Source: JAEZDP01 sp964430855
Lineage (GTDB): Bacteria; Acidobacteriota; Vicinamibacteria; Vicinamibacterales; Vicinamibacteraceae
Reading direction: 5' to 3'
NCBI GenBank assembly: GCA_964430855.1
Contig: CAYSHC010000001.1
Location: 51,134 to 115,133, forward strand
DNA: 64,000 bases
Shown piece after piece: positions 44,250-55,008 of this stretch; positions within the stretch are counted from its first letter, which is position 1; the number at the start of each line of letters is the position of its first letter. The notes under the pieces were generated by a model. The model was not told where the DNA came from. It ran no database searches and worked only from the letters and a program-made list of their open reading frames with translations. A program made the translations under genes and the position numbers.

Positions 44250-45368
44250 ATGGCTCGCAAGCTGAAGTCCGACCGCTGGCTGTTTGTCGCGGCCTTCTTC
44301 CTCGTGTGCGTCAGCGTGGTGATGGTGTACTCGGCGCTGGCGGGGCGGTCGCTCGACGGCGACGGCCTGCCGACCGAGATCATGATGCGCCAGCTGACCT
44401 GGGCGACCCTCGGGTTCTTCCTGATGGTCGTCGTCATGCGGATCGACTACCGGTCGTGGCAGCAGCCGGGCGTGGTCCTGGTCATGCTCGGCAGCGTGTT
44501 CGCGGCGCTTGTGATGCTCGCCGTGATGAAGATGCTCGGCGCGGCGGACGCGGTGAAGGGCGCCTCGCGCTGGATCGGCGTCGGTGGCGTCGGCGTGCAG
44601 CCGTCGGAGTTCGCCAAGCTGGCGGTGATCCTGTTTGTGGCCGATCGCCTCGCGCGTCACATCGACAAGGTGAACGACCTGCGCACCGTGCTCGCGCCGG
44701 TGGGTGCGGTGATCGCGGCCCTGGCCGTGCTCATCCTGTACCAGCCCGACCTCGGCACCACGGTCTCGATCGCGCTCGTGGCGGGCGTGATGCTGTTTGC
44801 CGCCGGGCTGCACGTGCGCTTCATCGCGATGCTGGCGGCGGTGGCGCCCCTGCTGTTCTACGTGCTGGTCTGGAACGAGCCGTACCGGCGGGCGCGGGTG
44901 CTGGCCTTCCTGGACCCGTGGGCCGACCCGCTGAACACGGGCTTCCAGATCATCCAGTCGCTCATCGCCGTCGGCACCGGCGGGATCGTGGGGCGCGGAC
45001 TGATGGACGGGCTCCAGAAGCTGCGCTTCTTGCCCGAGCCGCACACCGACTTCATCTACGCGGTGATAGCCGAGGAGTTCGGCCTCATCGGCGCGCTGAC
45101 GGTGCTGCTCTGCTTTCTCGTGATCGCCTGGCGCGGACTGCGGGTGGCTGCCAATGCCCAGGACCGCTTCGGCGCGATGCTCGCGGTGGGCGTCACCGCG
45201 ATGATCGCCGTGCAGGCGCTCATCAACATCAGCGTGGTGCTCGGCCTGCTGCCGACCAAGGGGCTGCCGTTGCCCTTCGTCAGCTCCGGTGGCTCGTCGA
45301 TGATCGTCAACCTGGTGGGATTGGGCATCCTGCTCAACGTCTCACAGCATGCCTCGGTCGAAGTGTGA
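44250..45368 (+). CDS. ftsW: Division septum peptidoglycan glycosyltransferase FtsW
   Basis: SEDS-family membrane protein of 372 residues with about ten helices that polymerises lipid II with FtsI. Signature segments are GASRWIGVGGVGVQPSEFAKLAVI, LILYQPDLGTT (with the essential aspartate) and LPLPFVSSGGSSMIVNLVGLGILLNVS. GGAG lies six bases before ATG 44250, so translation restarts here independently after the inverted-repeat spacer. Confidence 0.95.
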   Translation: MARKLKSDRWLFVAAFFLVCVSVVMVYSALAGRSLDGDGLPTEIMMRQLTWATLGFFLMVVVMRIDYRSWQQPGVVLVMLGSVFAALVMLAVMKMLGAADAVKGASRWIGVGGVGVQPSEFAKLAVILFVADRLARHIDKVNDLRTVLAPVGAVIAALAVLILYQPDLGTTVSIALVAGVMLFAAGLHVRFIAMLAAVAPLLFYVLVWNEPYRRARVLAFLDPWADPLNTGFQIIQSLIAVGTGGIVGRGLMDGLQKLRFLPEPHTDFIYAVIAEEFGLIGALTVLLCFLVIAWRGLRVAANAQDRFGAMLAVGVTAMIAVQALINISVVLGLLPTKGLPLPFVSSGGSSMIVNLVGLGILLNVSQHASVEV

Positions 45369-46483
45369 GCGAGGGACCAGCGTCCTCTGCGGCACGCGCG
45401 CGGCGCGTGGTGGTCGCCGGTGGCGGCACCGGGGGACATCTGTACCCGGGGATCGCGGTGGCGCGGGCGATGCAGCGGCGCGATCCGGAGCTGAAGGTGA
45501 GCTTCGTGGGGACGGCGCGCGGTCTCGAGCGGCGGGTCGTCCCGGCCGAGGGCTTCGAGCTCGACCTGATCCGGAGCGCCGGCCTGAAGGGCAAGAGCGC
45601 CGGCGCGGTCGCACGGGGCATCGGGGTCCTGCCGCTCAGCGCGATCGACGCGTGGCAGGTGCTGACGCGGCGCCGGCCCTCGCTGGTGATCGGCGTCGGG
45701 GGCTACAGCTCGGGACCGGTCGTGGCGCTCGCCGCGCTGCGCGGCACGCCGACGCTGCTGCTCGAGCAGAACGCGATGCCGGGCCTGACCAACAGGCTCC
45801 TGGCCCGCATGGTCGATGCCGCGGCGGTGACCTACGAGGCGTCGCTGCCGTGGTTCCACGGGCACGGGGTGGTCACCGGCAACCCCGTGCGCGAGGCGTT
45901 CCTGTCGGTGCCGCCGCGTGCGGGCGGCGGAGAGCGGCGCTCTCTTCTCGTCTTCGGGGGGTCGCAGGGTGCACGAGCGATCAATCAGGCGATGGTGGCG
46001 GCGGCGTCGGAGCTACGCGGCCTTCCGGGTGAGCTGGCGATCGTCCATCAGACGGGGAGCGCCGACGAGGCAGCGGTAAGGGAGGGCTATCGGAAGGCTG
46101 GCGTCACCGCGGAGGTGCATGCCTTCATCGACGACATGCCCGCGAGGATGGCGGAGGCCGACCTGATCGTCTGCCGGGCCGGCGCGACGACGCTGGCCGA
46201 GATCACGGCCGCGGGGCGCGCGTCGCTGCTGATCCCGCTGCCCGGCGCGACCGACGACCACCAGCGTCGGAACGCGGAGGTGCTGGCCGCGGCGGGCGCC
46301 GCCGAGGTGCTCGACCAGGCCACGCTGACGCCCGCGCGACTGGCCGAGCGCATCGCCGCGCTGCTCGGCGACGACGCGCGGCGGGCGGAGATGGCCGCGG
46401 CGGCACGGACGCTGGCGCGGCCGGACGCAGCCGAACGGATTGCGGATCGCGCGTTCGCCCTCATGGAGGGCGACGCGTCATGA
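45365..46483 (+). CDS. murG: Lipid II synthase (UDP-GlcNAc transferase) MurG
   Basis: GT28 enzyme of 372 residues that adds GlcNAc to lipid I. The membrane-facing loop is GGGTGGHLYPGIAVARAM (residues 19-25 for GGGTGGH), followed by VIGVGGYSSGPVVALA, LLLEQNAMPGLTNR, LLVFGGSQGARAIN and ADLIVCRAGATTLAEI. GTG 45365 overlaps the ftsW stop by four bases (GTGA). Confidence 0.96.
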   Translation: MSEGPASSAARARRVVVAGGGTGGHLYPGIAVARAMQRRDPELKVSFVGTARGLERRVVPAEGFELDLIRSAGLKGKSAGAVARGIGVLPLSAIDAWQVLTRRRPSLVIGVGGYSSGPVVALAALRGTPTLLLEQNAMPGLTNRLLARMVDAAAVTYEASLPWFHGHGVVTGNPVREAFLSVPPRAGGGERRSLLVFGGSQGARAINQAMVAAASELRGLPGELAIVHQTGSADEAAVREGYRKAGVTAEVHAFIDDMPARMAEADLIVCRAGATTLAEITAAGRASLLIPLPGATDDHQRRNAEVLAAAGAAEVLDQATLTPARLAERIAALLGDDARRAEMAAAARTLARPDAAERIADRAFALMEGDAS

Positions 46484-47901
46484 GGAACGGACTGGAAGAC
46501 GTGCTCGGACGGACACGCGACGTGCACTTCGTGGGCATCGGCGGCATCGGCATGAGCGGCCTCGCCGAGCTGCTGGCGAGCCTCGGCTACCGGGTGAGCG
46601 GGTCCGACGCGAAGGCGTCCGACCTGACCCGGCGGCTCGAGGGGATGGGCGTGCGTGTCTTCGAGGGCCATGCGGCCGGGCACCTCGGCGATGCCGACGC
46701 CGTGGTGGTGTCGTCGGCGGTCGGAGCCGACAACCCCGAGGTCCTGGCCGCGCGCGAGCGGGGCATTCCGGTGGTGCCGCGCGGCGAACTGCTCGCCGAG
46801 CTGATGCGCACCAGGCACGGCATCGCCATCGGCGGCGCGCACGGCAAGACCACGACGACGTCGATGGTGGCGTTCGTGCTGCAGCAGGCGGGCCTCGACC
46901 CCACGGCCGTCATCGGCGGCCGGCTTCGCGCCTTCGGCAGCAACGCACGCCTGGGCCAGAGCCGCTACTTCGTGGCCGAGGCCGACGAGAGCGACGGGTC
47001 GTTCCTGCTGATGGCGCCCGTGGTCAGCGTGATTACCAACGTCGACCACGAGCACCTCGACCACTACGGGTCGTTCGACAAGGTGCTCGACGCGTTCGTC
47101 GTGTTCGCCAATCGGGTGCCGTTCTACGGGGCGGCCATCGTGTGCGCCGACGACCCCGAGCTCGCGGCACTTCGGCCGAGGATGACGCGACGCGTGGTGA
47201 CCTACGGCGTTGACGCCACCGATGCCGATCTCACGGCGCGCGACGTGCGCGCCGCCGACGGCGGCACGACGTGCCTCGTGTTCAGGCGAGAGGCGCCGGG
47301 CGATGCACCCCGGCCGCTCGGGAACCTTCGTCTGCGCGTGCCCGGCAGGCACAACCTCCGCAATGCGCTGGCGGCCGTGGGGGTGGCGCTCGAGCTCGAC
47401 GTGCCCTTCGAGGCGGCCGCCGCGGCGCTCGAGCAGTTCACGGGCGCCGACAGGCGGCTCCAGACGATCGGCGAGGCGCACGACGTCCTCGTCGTCGACG
47501 ACTACGGCCACCACCCGACGGAGATTGCCGCCGTGCTGCGCGCGCTCCGGGAAGCCTGGCAGCGCCGCCTGATCGTGGTGTTCCAGCCGCACCGCTACAC
47601 GCGGACCGCCGCGCTGCTCGACGGCTTCGTCGAGACGCTGGCCTCGGCAGACGTCGTGCTGCTCGCGCCGATCTACGCCGCGAGCGAGCCGCCGATCGAG
47701 GGCGTCTCGTCGGAGGTGCTCGGCGAGCGGATCGCGGCCCGTGGTGATGCCAGGGTGCGCGTGCTCGCCCACCTCGATGACGCACCGGCGGCGGTGGCCG
47801 ACGAGGCGCAACCGGGTGACCTCGTGCTCACGCTCGGCGCCGGATCGATTGGGCAGATGGGCCCGCGCATCCTCGCGCGCCTGCGGGAGGAGGTGGCCTG
47901 A
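46480..47901 (+). CDS. murC: UDP-N-acetylmuramate:L-alanine ligase
   Basis: Mur ligase of 473 residues for the first peptide bond. VHFVGIGGIGMSGLAELLASLGY is the classical MurC start. The P-loop is GAHGKTTT (119-126), followed by YFVAEADESDGSFL and NVDHEHLDHYGSF. The C-terminal domain contains VVDDYGHHPTEIAAVLRALR and FQPHRYTRTAALLDGF. ATG 46480 overlaps the murG stop. In many clusters murB follows, but here ftsQ does. Confidence 0.96.
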   Translation: MRNGLEDVLGRTRDVHFVGIGGIGMSGLAELLASLGYRVSGSDAKASDLTRRLEGMGVRVFEGHAAGHLGDADAVVVSSAVGADNPEVLAARERGIPVVPRGELLAELMRTRHGIAIGGAHGKTTTTSMVAFVLQQAGLDPTAVIGGRLRAFGSNARLGQSRYFVAEADESDGSFLLMAPVVSVITNVDHEHLDHYGSFDKVLDAFVVFANRVPFYGAAIVCADDPELAALRPRMTRRVVTYGVDATDADLTARDVRAADGGTTCLVFRREAPGDAPRPLGNLRLRVPGRHNLRNALAAVGVALELDVPFEAAAAALEQFTGADRRLQTIGEAHDVLVVDDYGHHPTEIAAVLRALREAWQRRLIVVFQPHRYTRTAALLDGFVETLASADVVLLAPIYAASEPPIEGVSSEVLGERIAARGDARVRVLAHLDDAPAAVADEAQPGDLVLTLGAGSIGQMGPRILARLREEVA

Positions 47902-48857
47902 TGTCGCGTCGGACGCCACGGGCGCGCCGCGTGGGCGGCGTCCCGCCTCCCGACAGGCGCTTCCGCCGGTCGCGCGCGCGAGGCGAGCGATCGACCGGCC
48001 GCATCTGGCTGGAGCGCGCGGCGCGCGCCACGCGCGTCGGCCTGGTCGTCGGCGGGCTGGCCTGGGCCGGCGCGTACGCGTACACGGTGGTGACGGCGAG
48101 CGCCTGGTTCTCGGTGCAGCACCTGCGCGTGCACGGTACGCAGCGGCTGTCCACGGGGGAAGTGACGCTCCTGCTCGACGGCCTCTACGGCAGCAACGCG
48201 GTCGTGACGCCGCTCGAGCCGTGGCGTGAGCGGCTGCTGGCGTCGCCGTGGGTCAAGGACGCCTCGCTGCGGCGCGTGCTGCCCGACGCGATCGACGTGG
48301 TGATCGAGGAGCGCGTGCCGGTCGCCATCGCGCGCGTAGGCCGGGCGCTCCAGCTGGTGGACGTGGAGGGCAGTGTGGTCGACGACTACGGCCCGCGGTA
48401 CGCGTCGCTCGACCTGCCGCTGCTCGAGGGCTGGGAGCCCGATGCCGACGCGCCGCAGGCCGGGGCCCGCACGACGCTGGCCGCGGCGGCCCTGCAGGAG
48501 CTGGCGGAAGCGGGCCTCCTGTGGCGCGTGTCGCAGCTCGACGTGTCGAAGCCGCACGACCTCGTCGTGACGCTCAACGACGACGCGACGCAGCTGCACC
48601 TCGGCAGCGACGGCTTCGCCGAGCGGCTCCAGTCGTACCTCGACATGGCCGGCCGGCTGCGCACGATGGTCGCCGACCTCGAGTACGTCGACCTGCGGTT
48701 CGACGACCGCGTGTACATCCGCCCGCGCCGTGCCGGCACGACCTTCGCGCCGGTGGCGGTTGCCGACGGAGATCGCCCGCCGCCGGCCGCTGACGACGGG
48801 GATGATGTCGAGAGTGGCGCCGACGCCATTCCCGACGACATGGCGGGACAGGAATGA
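47901..48857 (+). CDS. ftsQ: Cell division protein FtsQ
   Basis: Bitopic protein of 318 residues: a basic N-terminus of about 45 residues, one helix (ATRVGLVVGGLAWAGAYAYTVVT), then a POTRA domain (WFSVQHLRVHGTQRLSTGEVTLLL, SPWVKDASLRRVLPDAIDVVIEERVPVAI) and a beta domain ending DLEYVDLRFDDRVYIRPR. An acidic tail follows. Its start overlaps the murC stop by one base (TGATG). Confidence 0.9.
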   Translation: MSRRTPRARRVGGVPPPDRRFRRSRARGERSTGRIWLERAARATRVGLVVGGLAWAGAYAYTVVTASAWFSVQHLRVHGTQRLSTGEVTLLLDGLYGSNAVVTPLEPWRERLLASPWVKDASLRRVLPDAIDVVIEERVPVAIARVGRALQLVDVEGSVVDDYGPRYASLDLPLLEGWEPDADAPQAGARTTLAAAALQELAEAGLLWRVSQLDVSKPHDLVVTLNDDATQLHLGSDGFAERLQSYLDMAGRLRTMVADLEYVDLRFDDRVYIRPRRAGTTFAPVAVADGDRPPPAADDGDDVESGADAIPDDMAGQE

Positions 48858-48884
48858 ACGTGCGGAACAGGGGATGGAGGGCGC

Positions 48885-50126
48885 GTGGCTCGTAGTGAAC
48901 GGTACCTTGTGGGCCTCGACGTGGGCACGACGAAGGTTGCGGCGATCGTGGGCGAGGTCACCGACGACGGTCTCGTCGAGATCATCGGCATCGGCACGGC
49001 CGACTCGCGGGGAATCCGGCGCGGGTCGGTGGTGAACCTCGACGAGGCGGTCGACTCGATCAAGAAGGCGATCGAGGAGGCCGAGCTCACCGCGGGGATC
49101 GAGATCGACTCGGTCTACCTGGCGCTGTCGGGCGCGCACATCAAGGGCTTCAACAGCCGCGGCGTTGTGGCCGTCTCGGGCAAGACGCGCGAGATCACCC
49201 GCGACGACGTGAGGCGCGCGCTCGACGCGGCCAAGGCGTTCGCGCTGCCGAGCGGCCGCGAGATCCTGCACGTGCTGCCGCAGGACTTCGCCGTGGACGA
49301 CGAGGAGGGCATCGCCGACCCGGTGGGCATGACCGGCTCCCGGCTCGACGTGAACGTCCACATCGTCACGGGGAGCGCGGCGTCGATGCAGAACCTCGTC
49401 GCGTGCGTCAACCGCGCCGGCGTCGCCGTCGTCGATACCGTGCTCGAGCAGATCGCGGCGGCCGAGGCGGTGCTGACGCCCGACGAGCGCGAGCTGGGCG
49501 TGGCGCTTGTCGACATCGGCGGCGGCACCACCAACTTCGCGATCTTCGAGCGCGGCAGCCTCTGGCACACGGGCGTTGTCGCCATAGGCGGCGACCACTT
49601 CACCAATGACATCGCCGTCGGCCTGCGGACGCCCGTGCCCGACGCCGAGAAGCTGAAGCGCCGGTGCGGCTGCGCGCTCAACGCACTCGTGGGTGAGGAC
49701 GAGACGATGGAGGTCGCCAGCGTGGGCGGGCGCCGTCCGCGCCTGATGGCCCGGCGCATCCTCTCGCAGATCCTCCAGCCGCGGGCCGAGCAGGTATGCC
49801 ACCTGCTGTGGGACGAGATTCGCAAGGCCGGCTGCAGCAACTCGCTGCACTCCGGCATCGTGCTCACGGGCGGCGGCGCCTCGCTCGACGGCCTGGCCGA
49901 GATCGCCGAGCAGATCTTCGACCTGCCGGTGCGGCGCGGCATGCCCGCCGACGCGACGGGCATCGGCGATCAGGCCAGCAGCCCGATGTACGCGACGGCG
50001 GTCGGCCTGGTGATGTACGCGAACCGCAACAGGCCGCAGCAGGCCGCCCGTGGCGCGACCGGCACGGTCGGGCGGGTGGCCGAGTGGGTGGGCGCCTGGT
50101 TCAGGGAGCTCTTCGTCGGCCGCTGA
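48885..50126 (+). CDS. ftsA: Cell division protein FtsA
   Basis: Actin-like ATPase of 413 residues that tethers FtsZ to the membrane. VGLDVGTTKVAAIVGEV is the phosphate-1 loop, VALVDIGGGTTNFAIFERG the phosphate-2 loop and GIVLTGGGASLDGLAEIAE the adenosine motif. The C-terminus (VGRVAEWVGAWFRELFVG) is a typical amphipathic membrane-targeting helix. GTG 48885 has GGAGG four bases upstream. Confidence 0.95.
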   Translation: MARSERYLVGLDVGTTKVAAIVGEVTDDGLVEIIGIGTADSRGIRRGSVVNLDEAVDSIKKAIEEAELTAGIEIDSVYLALSGAHIKGFNSRGVVAVSGKTREITRDDVRRALDAAKAFALPSGREILHVLPQDFAVDDEEGIADPVGMTGSRLDVNVHIVTGSAASMQNLVACVNRAGVAVVDTVLEQIAAAEAVLTPDERELGVALVDIGGGTTNFAIFERGSLWHTGVVAIGGDHFTNDIAVGLRTPVPDAEKLKRRCGCALNALVGEDETMEVASVGGRRPRLMARRILSQILQPRAEQVCHLLWDEIRKAGCSNSLHSGIVLTGGGASLDGLAEIAEQIFDLPVRRGMPADATGIGDQASSPMYATAVGLVMYANRNRPQQAARGATGTVGRVAEWVGAWFRELFVGR

Positions 50127-50216
50127 GGGACCGGGGCCGGGGCGGGAAGGCGGCGCGCCGCGCGGGGCGCGTCGTGATGGTTGGCAGACGACACGACTTT
50201 GTGAAAGCGGGTGGGG

Positions 50217-51488
<1,272 letters not shown>

Positions 51489-51516
51489 CGCGCCACACAC
51501 GCGTTCGGCGACCACA

Positions 51517-51540
51517 CGCCGCCGCGCCCACGCGGCGGCG
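51517..51540. terminator. GC-rich hairpin after ftsZ
   Basis: CGCCGCCGCG and CGCGGCGGCG pair over 10 bp with a 4-nt loop, 28 bp after the ftsZ stop. There is no T-tract. It may end or stabilise the division transcript. The rest of the 351-bp gap (51489-51839) holds a possible -10 TACAGT at 51622-51627 and an upstream extension of the next frame, but no further gene. Confidence 0.45.
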
Positions 51541-51839
51541 CTCACCCCGACCGAGCCACGACGCGCGCCGGCACCCCCACCGCCGTCGCGCCGTGGCAGG
51601 TCGTCGCCTTCCTCGCGGTGGTACAGTAGATAGATCCAGCGGCGCCTGGACCGTCGCCTGTGGAGCACGAGCTCCCGGACGACACCGCCGTCGCCAGCCG
51701 GCCGCCGTCGCGCCAGCCACCCCGTTCCGATGGTTCCGCGCGGGCCGCGGGCCCGCGCAGCATCTGTCCCGACAGCTGGCGTCGCCGGCACCAGCGCCGG
51801 CCGGTGACCGACGCCGCCAGCCGCCAGCGACCACAGCCC

Positions 51840-53588
51840 ATGACCGCCAGCGAACTTCGTGAACGTGCCCGCGCCACCTTGGCGCGCGAACGGGGCGCCA
51901 TCGTCAAGCCGCACGGCGACCGCCTGCGCATCGCCCTGGCCTTCCCGAACACGTACTTCGTCGGCATGTCGAACCTGGGGCTCCAGACGGTCTACAGGCT
52001 CTTCAACGAGCAGGACGACGTCGTGTGCGAGCGCGTGTTCCTGCCGCCGAAGCAGGAGCTCCACGCGCAGCTTGCCTCCGGCACGCGCCTCGTGACGATC
52101 GAGTCGCAGACGCCCGTCTTCGACTTCGACGTGTTTGCCTTCTCGGTCTCGTTCGAGTGGGATTACCCGAACCTGCTGACGATGCTGCGGCTGGCCGGCC
52201 TGCCGATCTACGCGGCGGACCGCCGGCAGGGACGCGACCCGCTGGTGCTGCTCGGCGGCGCCGTGACGTTCGTGAACCCCGAACCGCTGGCCCCCTTCGT
52301 CGACGTCGTGGCTGCCGGCGAAGGCGAGGCGCTCGTCCCTGCCTTCGTCGAGGAGGTGCGCGCCGCGACAGGACGTGCCGACCTGTTCCGCCGGCTCGCT
52401 ACGCGTCGTGGCTTCTACGTGCCCTCGGCGTGGGAGCCGGAGTACGCGCCCGACGGCTCGCTGGCCGGGATGCGCGGCAACGCGGACCTCGGTGCCGTTG
52501 AACCTGTGCGAAAGGCCGCCGTGCCCGCGACGGAACTCCTCGATCCGCCGCACACGTCGATCTTCACGCCCGATACCGAGTTCGGGTCGCGGCTGCTCGT
52601 CGAGGTCGTACGTGGCTGCGCCAACCTGTGCCGCTTCTGCTGGGCCGGCTACAACTACCTGCCGGTCCGCCCGCTCCCCACGAACCGGATCCTCGAGATC
52701 GCCGAGCAGGCACGCCCCTACGCGACGCGCGCGGGCCTGGTCTCGATCGCGCTGTGCGACCACCCCGACATCGAGCCCATCCTCGATCACCTCGCCGCGC
52801 TCGGGTACTCGATCAGCCCGGCCTCCCTGCGCCTCGACGACCTGACCGAGCCCATCGTGCGGCGCCTCGTGGAGAGCGGCGAACGCACGATCACCATTGC
52901 GCCCGAGACGGGCTCGGACCGCCTGCGCCGGGTCATCAACAAGACGATGACCAACGACGAAATCCTCGAGCGCGCGGACCTGCTGTTCGGCGCGGGTGTC
53001 GAGAACCTGAAGCTGTACTTCATGCTGGGGCTGCCGACGGAGGACGAAGCCGACCTGGTGGCGACGCGCGACCTGGTGACGCAGCTGCGCGACATCATGG
53101 TGAAGCACGCCCGCGCGCGCGGCCGCCTTGGCCGGATCGTCGGCAGCGTGAACCCGCTGATTCCGAAGCCTGGCACGACGTTTCAGTGGTTGCCGATGGA
53201 GCGGCCAGCCATCACCGACAGGAAGGCCAAGCGGCTCCGCCAGCTCCTGGCAGGGCTCGACAACGTGTACTTCAACATCAAGTCGGAGCGGCATTCGTTC
53301 TACCAGGCGCTGCTGTCGCTCGGCGACAGGCGCGTGGCTCCGGTGATCGAGCACGTGGACCGCAACGGCGGCAACTGGAAGGCCGCCGTGGAGGCGGCGG
53401 GTGTCGACGCCGACTTCTTCATCTTTCGTGACCGCAGCCGCGACGCGTTCCTTCCCTGGGACGTCATCGACGGGGGCATGAAGACCTCCTTCTTCCGCCA
53501 GGAACTCGACAAGGCGCTGTCGGCAGAGTGGACGCTGCCCCCGAAGCGGCAGAAGGAGAACGCCAGGCTGCTCCCGATGCTGCCGTGA
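51840..53588 (+). CDS. Radical SAM protein with B12-binding-like N-terminal domain (TIGR03960-like)
   Basis: Protein of 582 residues. The N-terminal 220 residues (LRIALAFPNTYFVGMSNLGLQTVYRLFNE) look like a cobalamin-binding Rossmann domain. The iron-sulfur cluster cysteines are Cys260, Cys264 and Cys267 in VRGCANLCRFCWAGYNYLPVR. TIAPETGSDRLRRVINKTM and YFMLGLPTEDEADLVATRDL belong to the radical SAM barrel. The reaction is unknown. ATG 51840 was chosen; the frame continues back to GTG 51660 through a low-complexity stretch. Confidence 0.85.
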   Translation: MTASELRERARATLARERGAIVKPHGDRLRIALAFPNTYFVGMSNLGLQTVYRLFNEQDDVVCERVFLPPKQELHAQLASGTRLVTIESQTPVFDFDVFAFSVSFEWDYPNLLTMLRLAGLPIYAADRRQGRDPLVLLGGAVTFVNPEPLAPFVDVVAAGEGEALVPAFVEEVRAATGRADLFRRLATRRGFYVPSAWEPEYAPDGSLAGMRGNADLGAVEPVRKAAVPATELLDPPHTSIFTPDTEFGSRLLVEVVRGCANLCRFCWAGYNYLPVRPLPTNRILEIAEQARPYATRAGLVSIALCDHPDIEPILDHLAALGYSISPASLRLDDLTEPIVRRLVESGERTITIAPETGSDRLRRVINKTMTNDEILERADLLFGAGVENLKLYFMLGLPTEDEADLVATRDLVTQLRDIMVKHARARGRLGRIVGSVNPLIPKPGTTFQWLPMERPAITDRKAKRLRQLLAGLDNVYFNIKSERHSFYQALLSLGDRRVAPVIEHVDRNGGNWKAAVEAAGVDADFFIFRDRSRDAFLPWDVIDGGMKTSFFRQELDKALSAEWTLPPKRQKENARLLPMLP

Positions 53589-53592
53589 GGCG

Positions 53593-53609
53593 CGGGCCGG
53601 CCAGGCCCG
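53593..53609. terminator. Short hairpin between convergent genes
   Basis: CGGGCC, loop GGCCA, GGCCCG form a 6-bp stem in the 44-bp space between the radical SAM gene and the small unknown gene. It has no T-tract, so its role as a terminator is only suggested by position. Confidence 0.3.
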
Positions 53610-53632
53610 TGGGCCTCGTGATCACACCCCCC

Positions 53633-53941
53633 TCACACGGCGAGCGCCTGCTCTGCCTCGTGCCGTTCGTAGGCCGCGAGGATCAGGTCGCGCATCCGAT
53701 CCTGCGCCTCGGGATCGACGAGCGGGCGGAGCAGCGCGAACGAGCGACGCTCGCCATTGACGGTGTAGGTGCGCGCGGGGAACGTGACATTGCGGCGCCC
53801 CGACGGCGTGCGCCGCTCCCACACGGCAAATCCAAGCAGTCTGAGGCCCTCGAGGTCGCCGGATGTGAAGTGCAACTCGACGTCGGCGAGCTTGCCCGCA
53901 GGGCCCGATGCATCAGCGGTGGGTTGGATCTTGACGGTCAC
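53633..53941 (-). CDS. Small conserved-looking protein of unknown function
   Basis: Protein of 102 residues. It is predicted to be mixed alpha/beta: LADVELHFTSGDLEGLRLLGFAVWERR, then RRNVTFPARTYTVNGERRSFALLRPL and a C-terminal helix RMRDLILAAYERHEAEQAL. The strand pattern followed by a helix is reminiscent of SpoVG-like proteins, but I cannot confirm this. GTG 53941 is supported by AGGAG eight bases upstream on the minus strand. Confidence 0.7.
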   Translation of the reverse strand: MTVKIQPTADASGPAGKLADVELHFTSGDLEGLRLLGFAVWERRTPSGRRNVTFPARTYTVNGERRSFALLRPLVDPEAQDRMRDLILAAYERHEAEQALAV

Positions 53942-54117
53942 TGGCGATCTCCTGGGTGTAGGCGCCAAGGGCGCGTGCTGCCGTCTGGAGAGCAAGCGCG
54001 GGGCCAACGGGCGACGCCAGGCCGACGTGACTGCAAGTCGTTGAGGGGGAACGGGCGACGTCGCGGCGGAGGACGTGCGCCTGGCTCGAAACGACGTGTG
54101 GCGGAGAGGCGATCCGA

Positions 54118-54150
54118 CAACCCCGGTGCACGGGGAGTCAACCGGGGTTG
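54118..54150 (+). other. Leader hairpin with an alternative pairing, upstream of pgeF
   Basis: CAACCCCGGT (54118-54127) pairs perfectly with ACCGGGGTTG (54141-54150) around a 13-nt loop. CCCCG at 54121-54125 could instead pair with CGGGG at 54131-54135 inside that loop, so two structures exclude each other. It lies in the 277-bp divergent gap (53942-54218), which holds nothing else that I can identify. Confidence 0.45.
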
Positions 54151-54218
54151 CGGGCGCTGGACGGCCCGCGCCTGTGTCAGGCAGTATGCGAGAGCGGACC
54201 CCGCGTCCGGTGCCCCGA

Positions 54219-55004
54219 ATGCCTGACCAGACAGACCTGCTGCCGGTGGCCGAGCCGCCCTTCCGTTGGTCGCAGGCGGCGTGGGGAGCCGTGCTCCTCT
54301 GCGACGCCCTGTCGCCGTACGCGCACCACTTCTTCTCGACCAGGGGCATCGACGTGCGCGGACCCGAGTCGGGACCGGGATGGGACGAGGTGGCCGCCGC
54401 CCTCGGCGTCGATGTCTCGCGCGTGTGGCGGGTGCACCAGGTGCACGGGATCGACGTGACCGTCGCGGACTGTTCGCCGGCCGGACACGACGCCTGGCCC
54501 GAAGGCGACCTGCTCGTCACCGAGCGTGATGACGCGGCGCTGGCGATCCGCACGGCCGACTGCGTGCCCATCCTGCTCGTGGATCCCGTGCGGCGTGTCG
54601 TGGCCGCCGTCCACGCGGGATGGCGTGGCACGGCGCTGGGCGCCGCGTGGCACATGGTGTCGCTGCTCCAGGACCGTTACGGCGTCGACCCCGCGTCGCT
54701 CGTCGCGGCGATCGGGCCGAGCATCGGCCCTGACCGCTACGAGGTGGGGCCCGAGGTGCCGGCGCACTTCGCGAGGCGGTTCGACACCGGCAACGTCGAG
54801 CGCTGGGCGCGTCCAGCCCGCGGCGACCGGTTCCTGCTGGATCTGTGGCAGGCCAACGCCGACCAGCTCGAGTGGGCCGGCGTACCCCATGACGCCGTGC
54901 ACGTCGCGCGGCTCTGCACGGCGACCCATCCCGAGGTGTTCCACTCCTACCGGGTGGATGGCCCGCGCGCCGGGCGCATGGTCGCGGGCATCAGGCTGCG
55001 CTGA
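54219..55004 (+). CDS. pgeF: Peptidoglycan editing factor PgeF (YfiH/laccase-domain)
   Basis: Protein of 261 residues. Family motifs: YAHHFFSTRGIDVRG, VWRVHQVHGIDVTVADC, AIRTADCVPILLVDPVRRVVAAVHAGWRGTA and AIGPSIGPDRYEVGPEV. The metal-site His, Cys and His are all present. YfiH is reported to prevent or repair misincorporation of the wrong first amino acid in the peptidoglycan stem, and relatives are often found downstream of ftsZ, as here. ATG 54219 is nearest to the conserved start; ATG 54186 is also open. Confidence 0.88.
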   Translation: MPDQTDLLPVAEPPFRWSQAAWGAVLLCDALSPYAHHFFSTRGIDVRGPESGPGWDEVAAALGVDVSRVWRVHQVHGIDVTVADCSPAGHDAWPEGDLLVTERDDAALAIRTADCVPILLVDPVRRVVAAVHAGWRGTALGAAWHMVSLLQDRYGVDPASLVAAIGPSIGPDRYEVGPEVPAHFARRFDTGNVERWARPARGDRFLLDLWQANADQLEWAGVPHDAVHVARLCTATHPEVFHSYRVDGPRAGRMVAGIRLR

Positions 55005-55008
55005 CGCG

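Noticed and set aside
51660..51839. Sixty-residue N-terminal extension of the radical SAM protein from GTG 51660
   Set aside because: The extension is Pro/Ser/Arg low complexity without conserved features, and the recognisable protein begins after ATG 51840.
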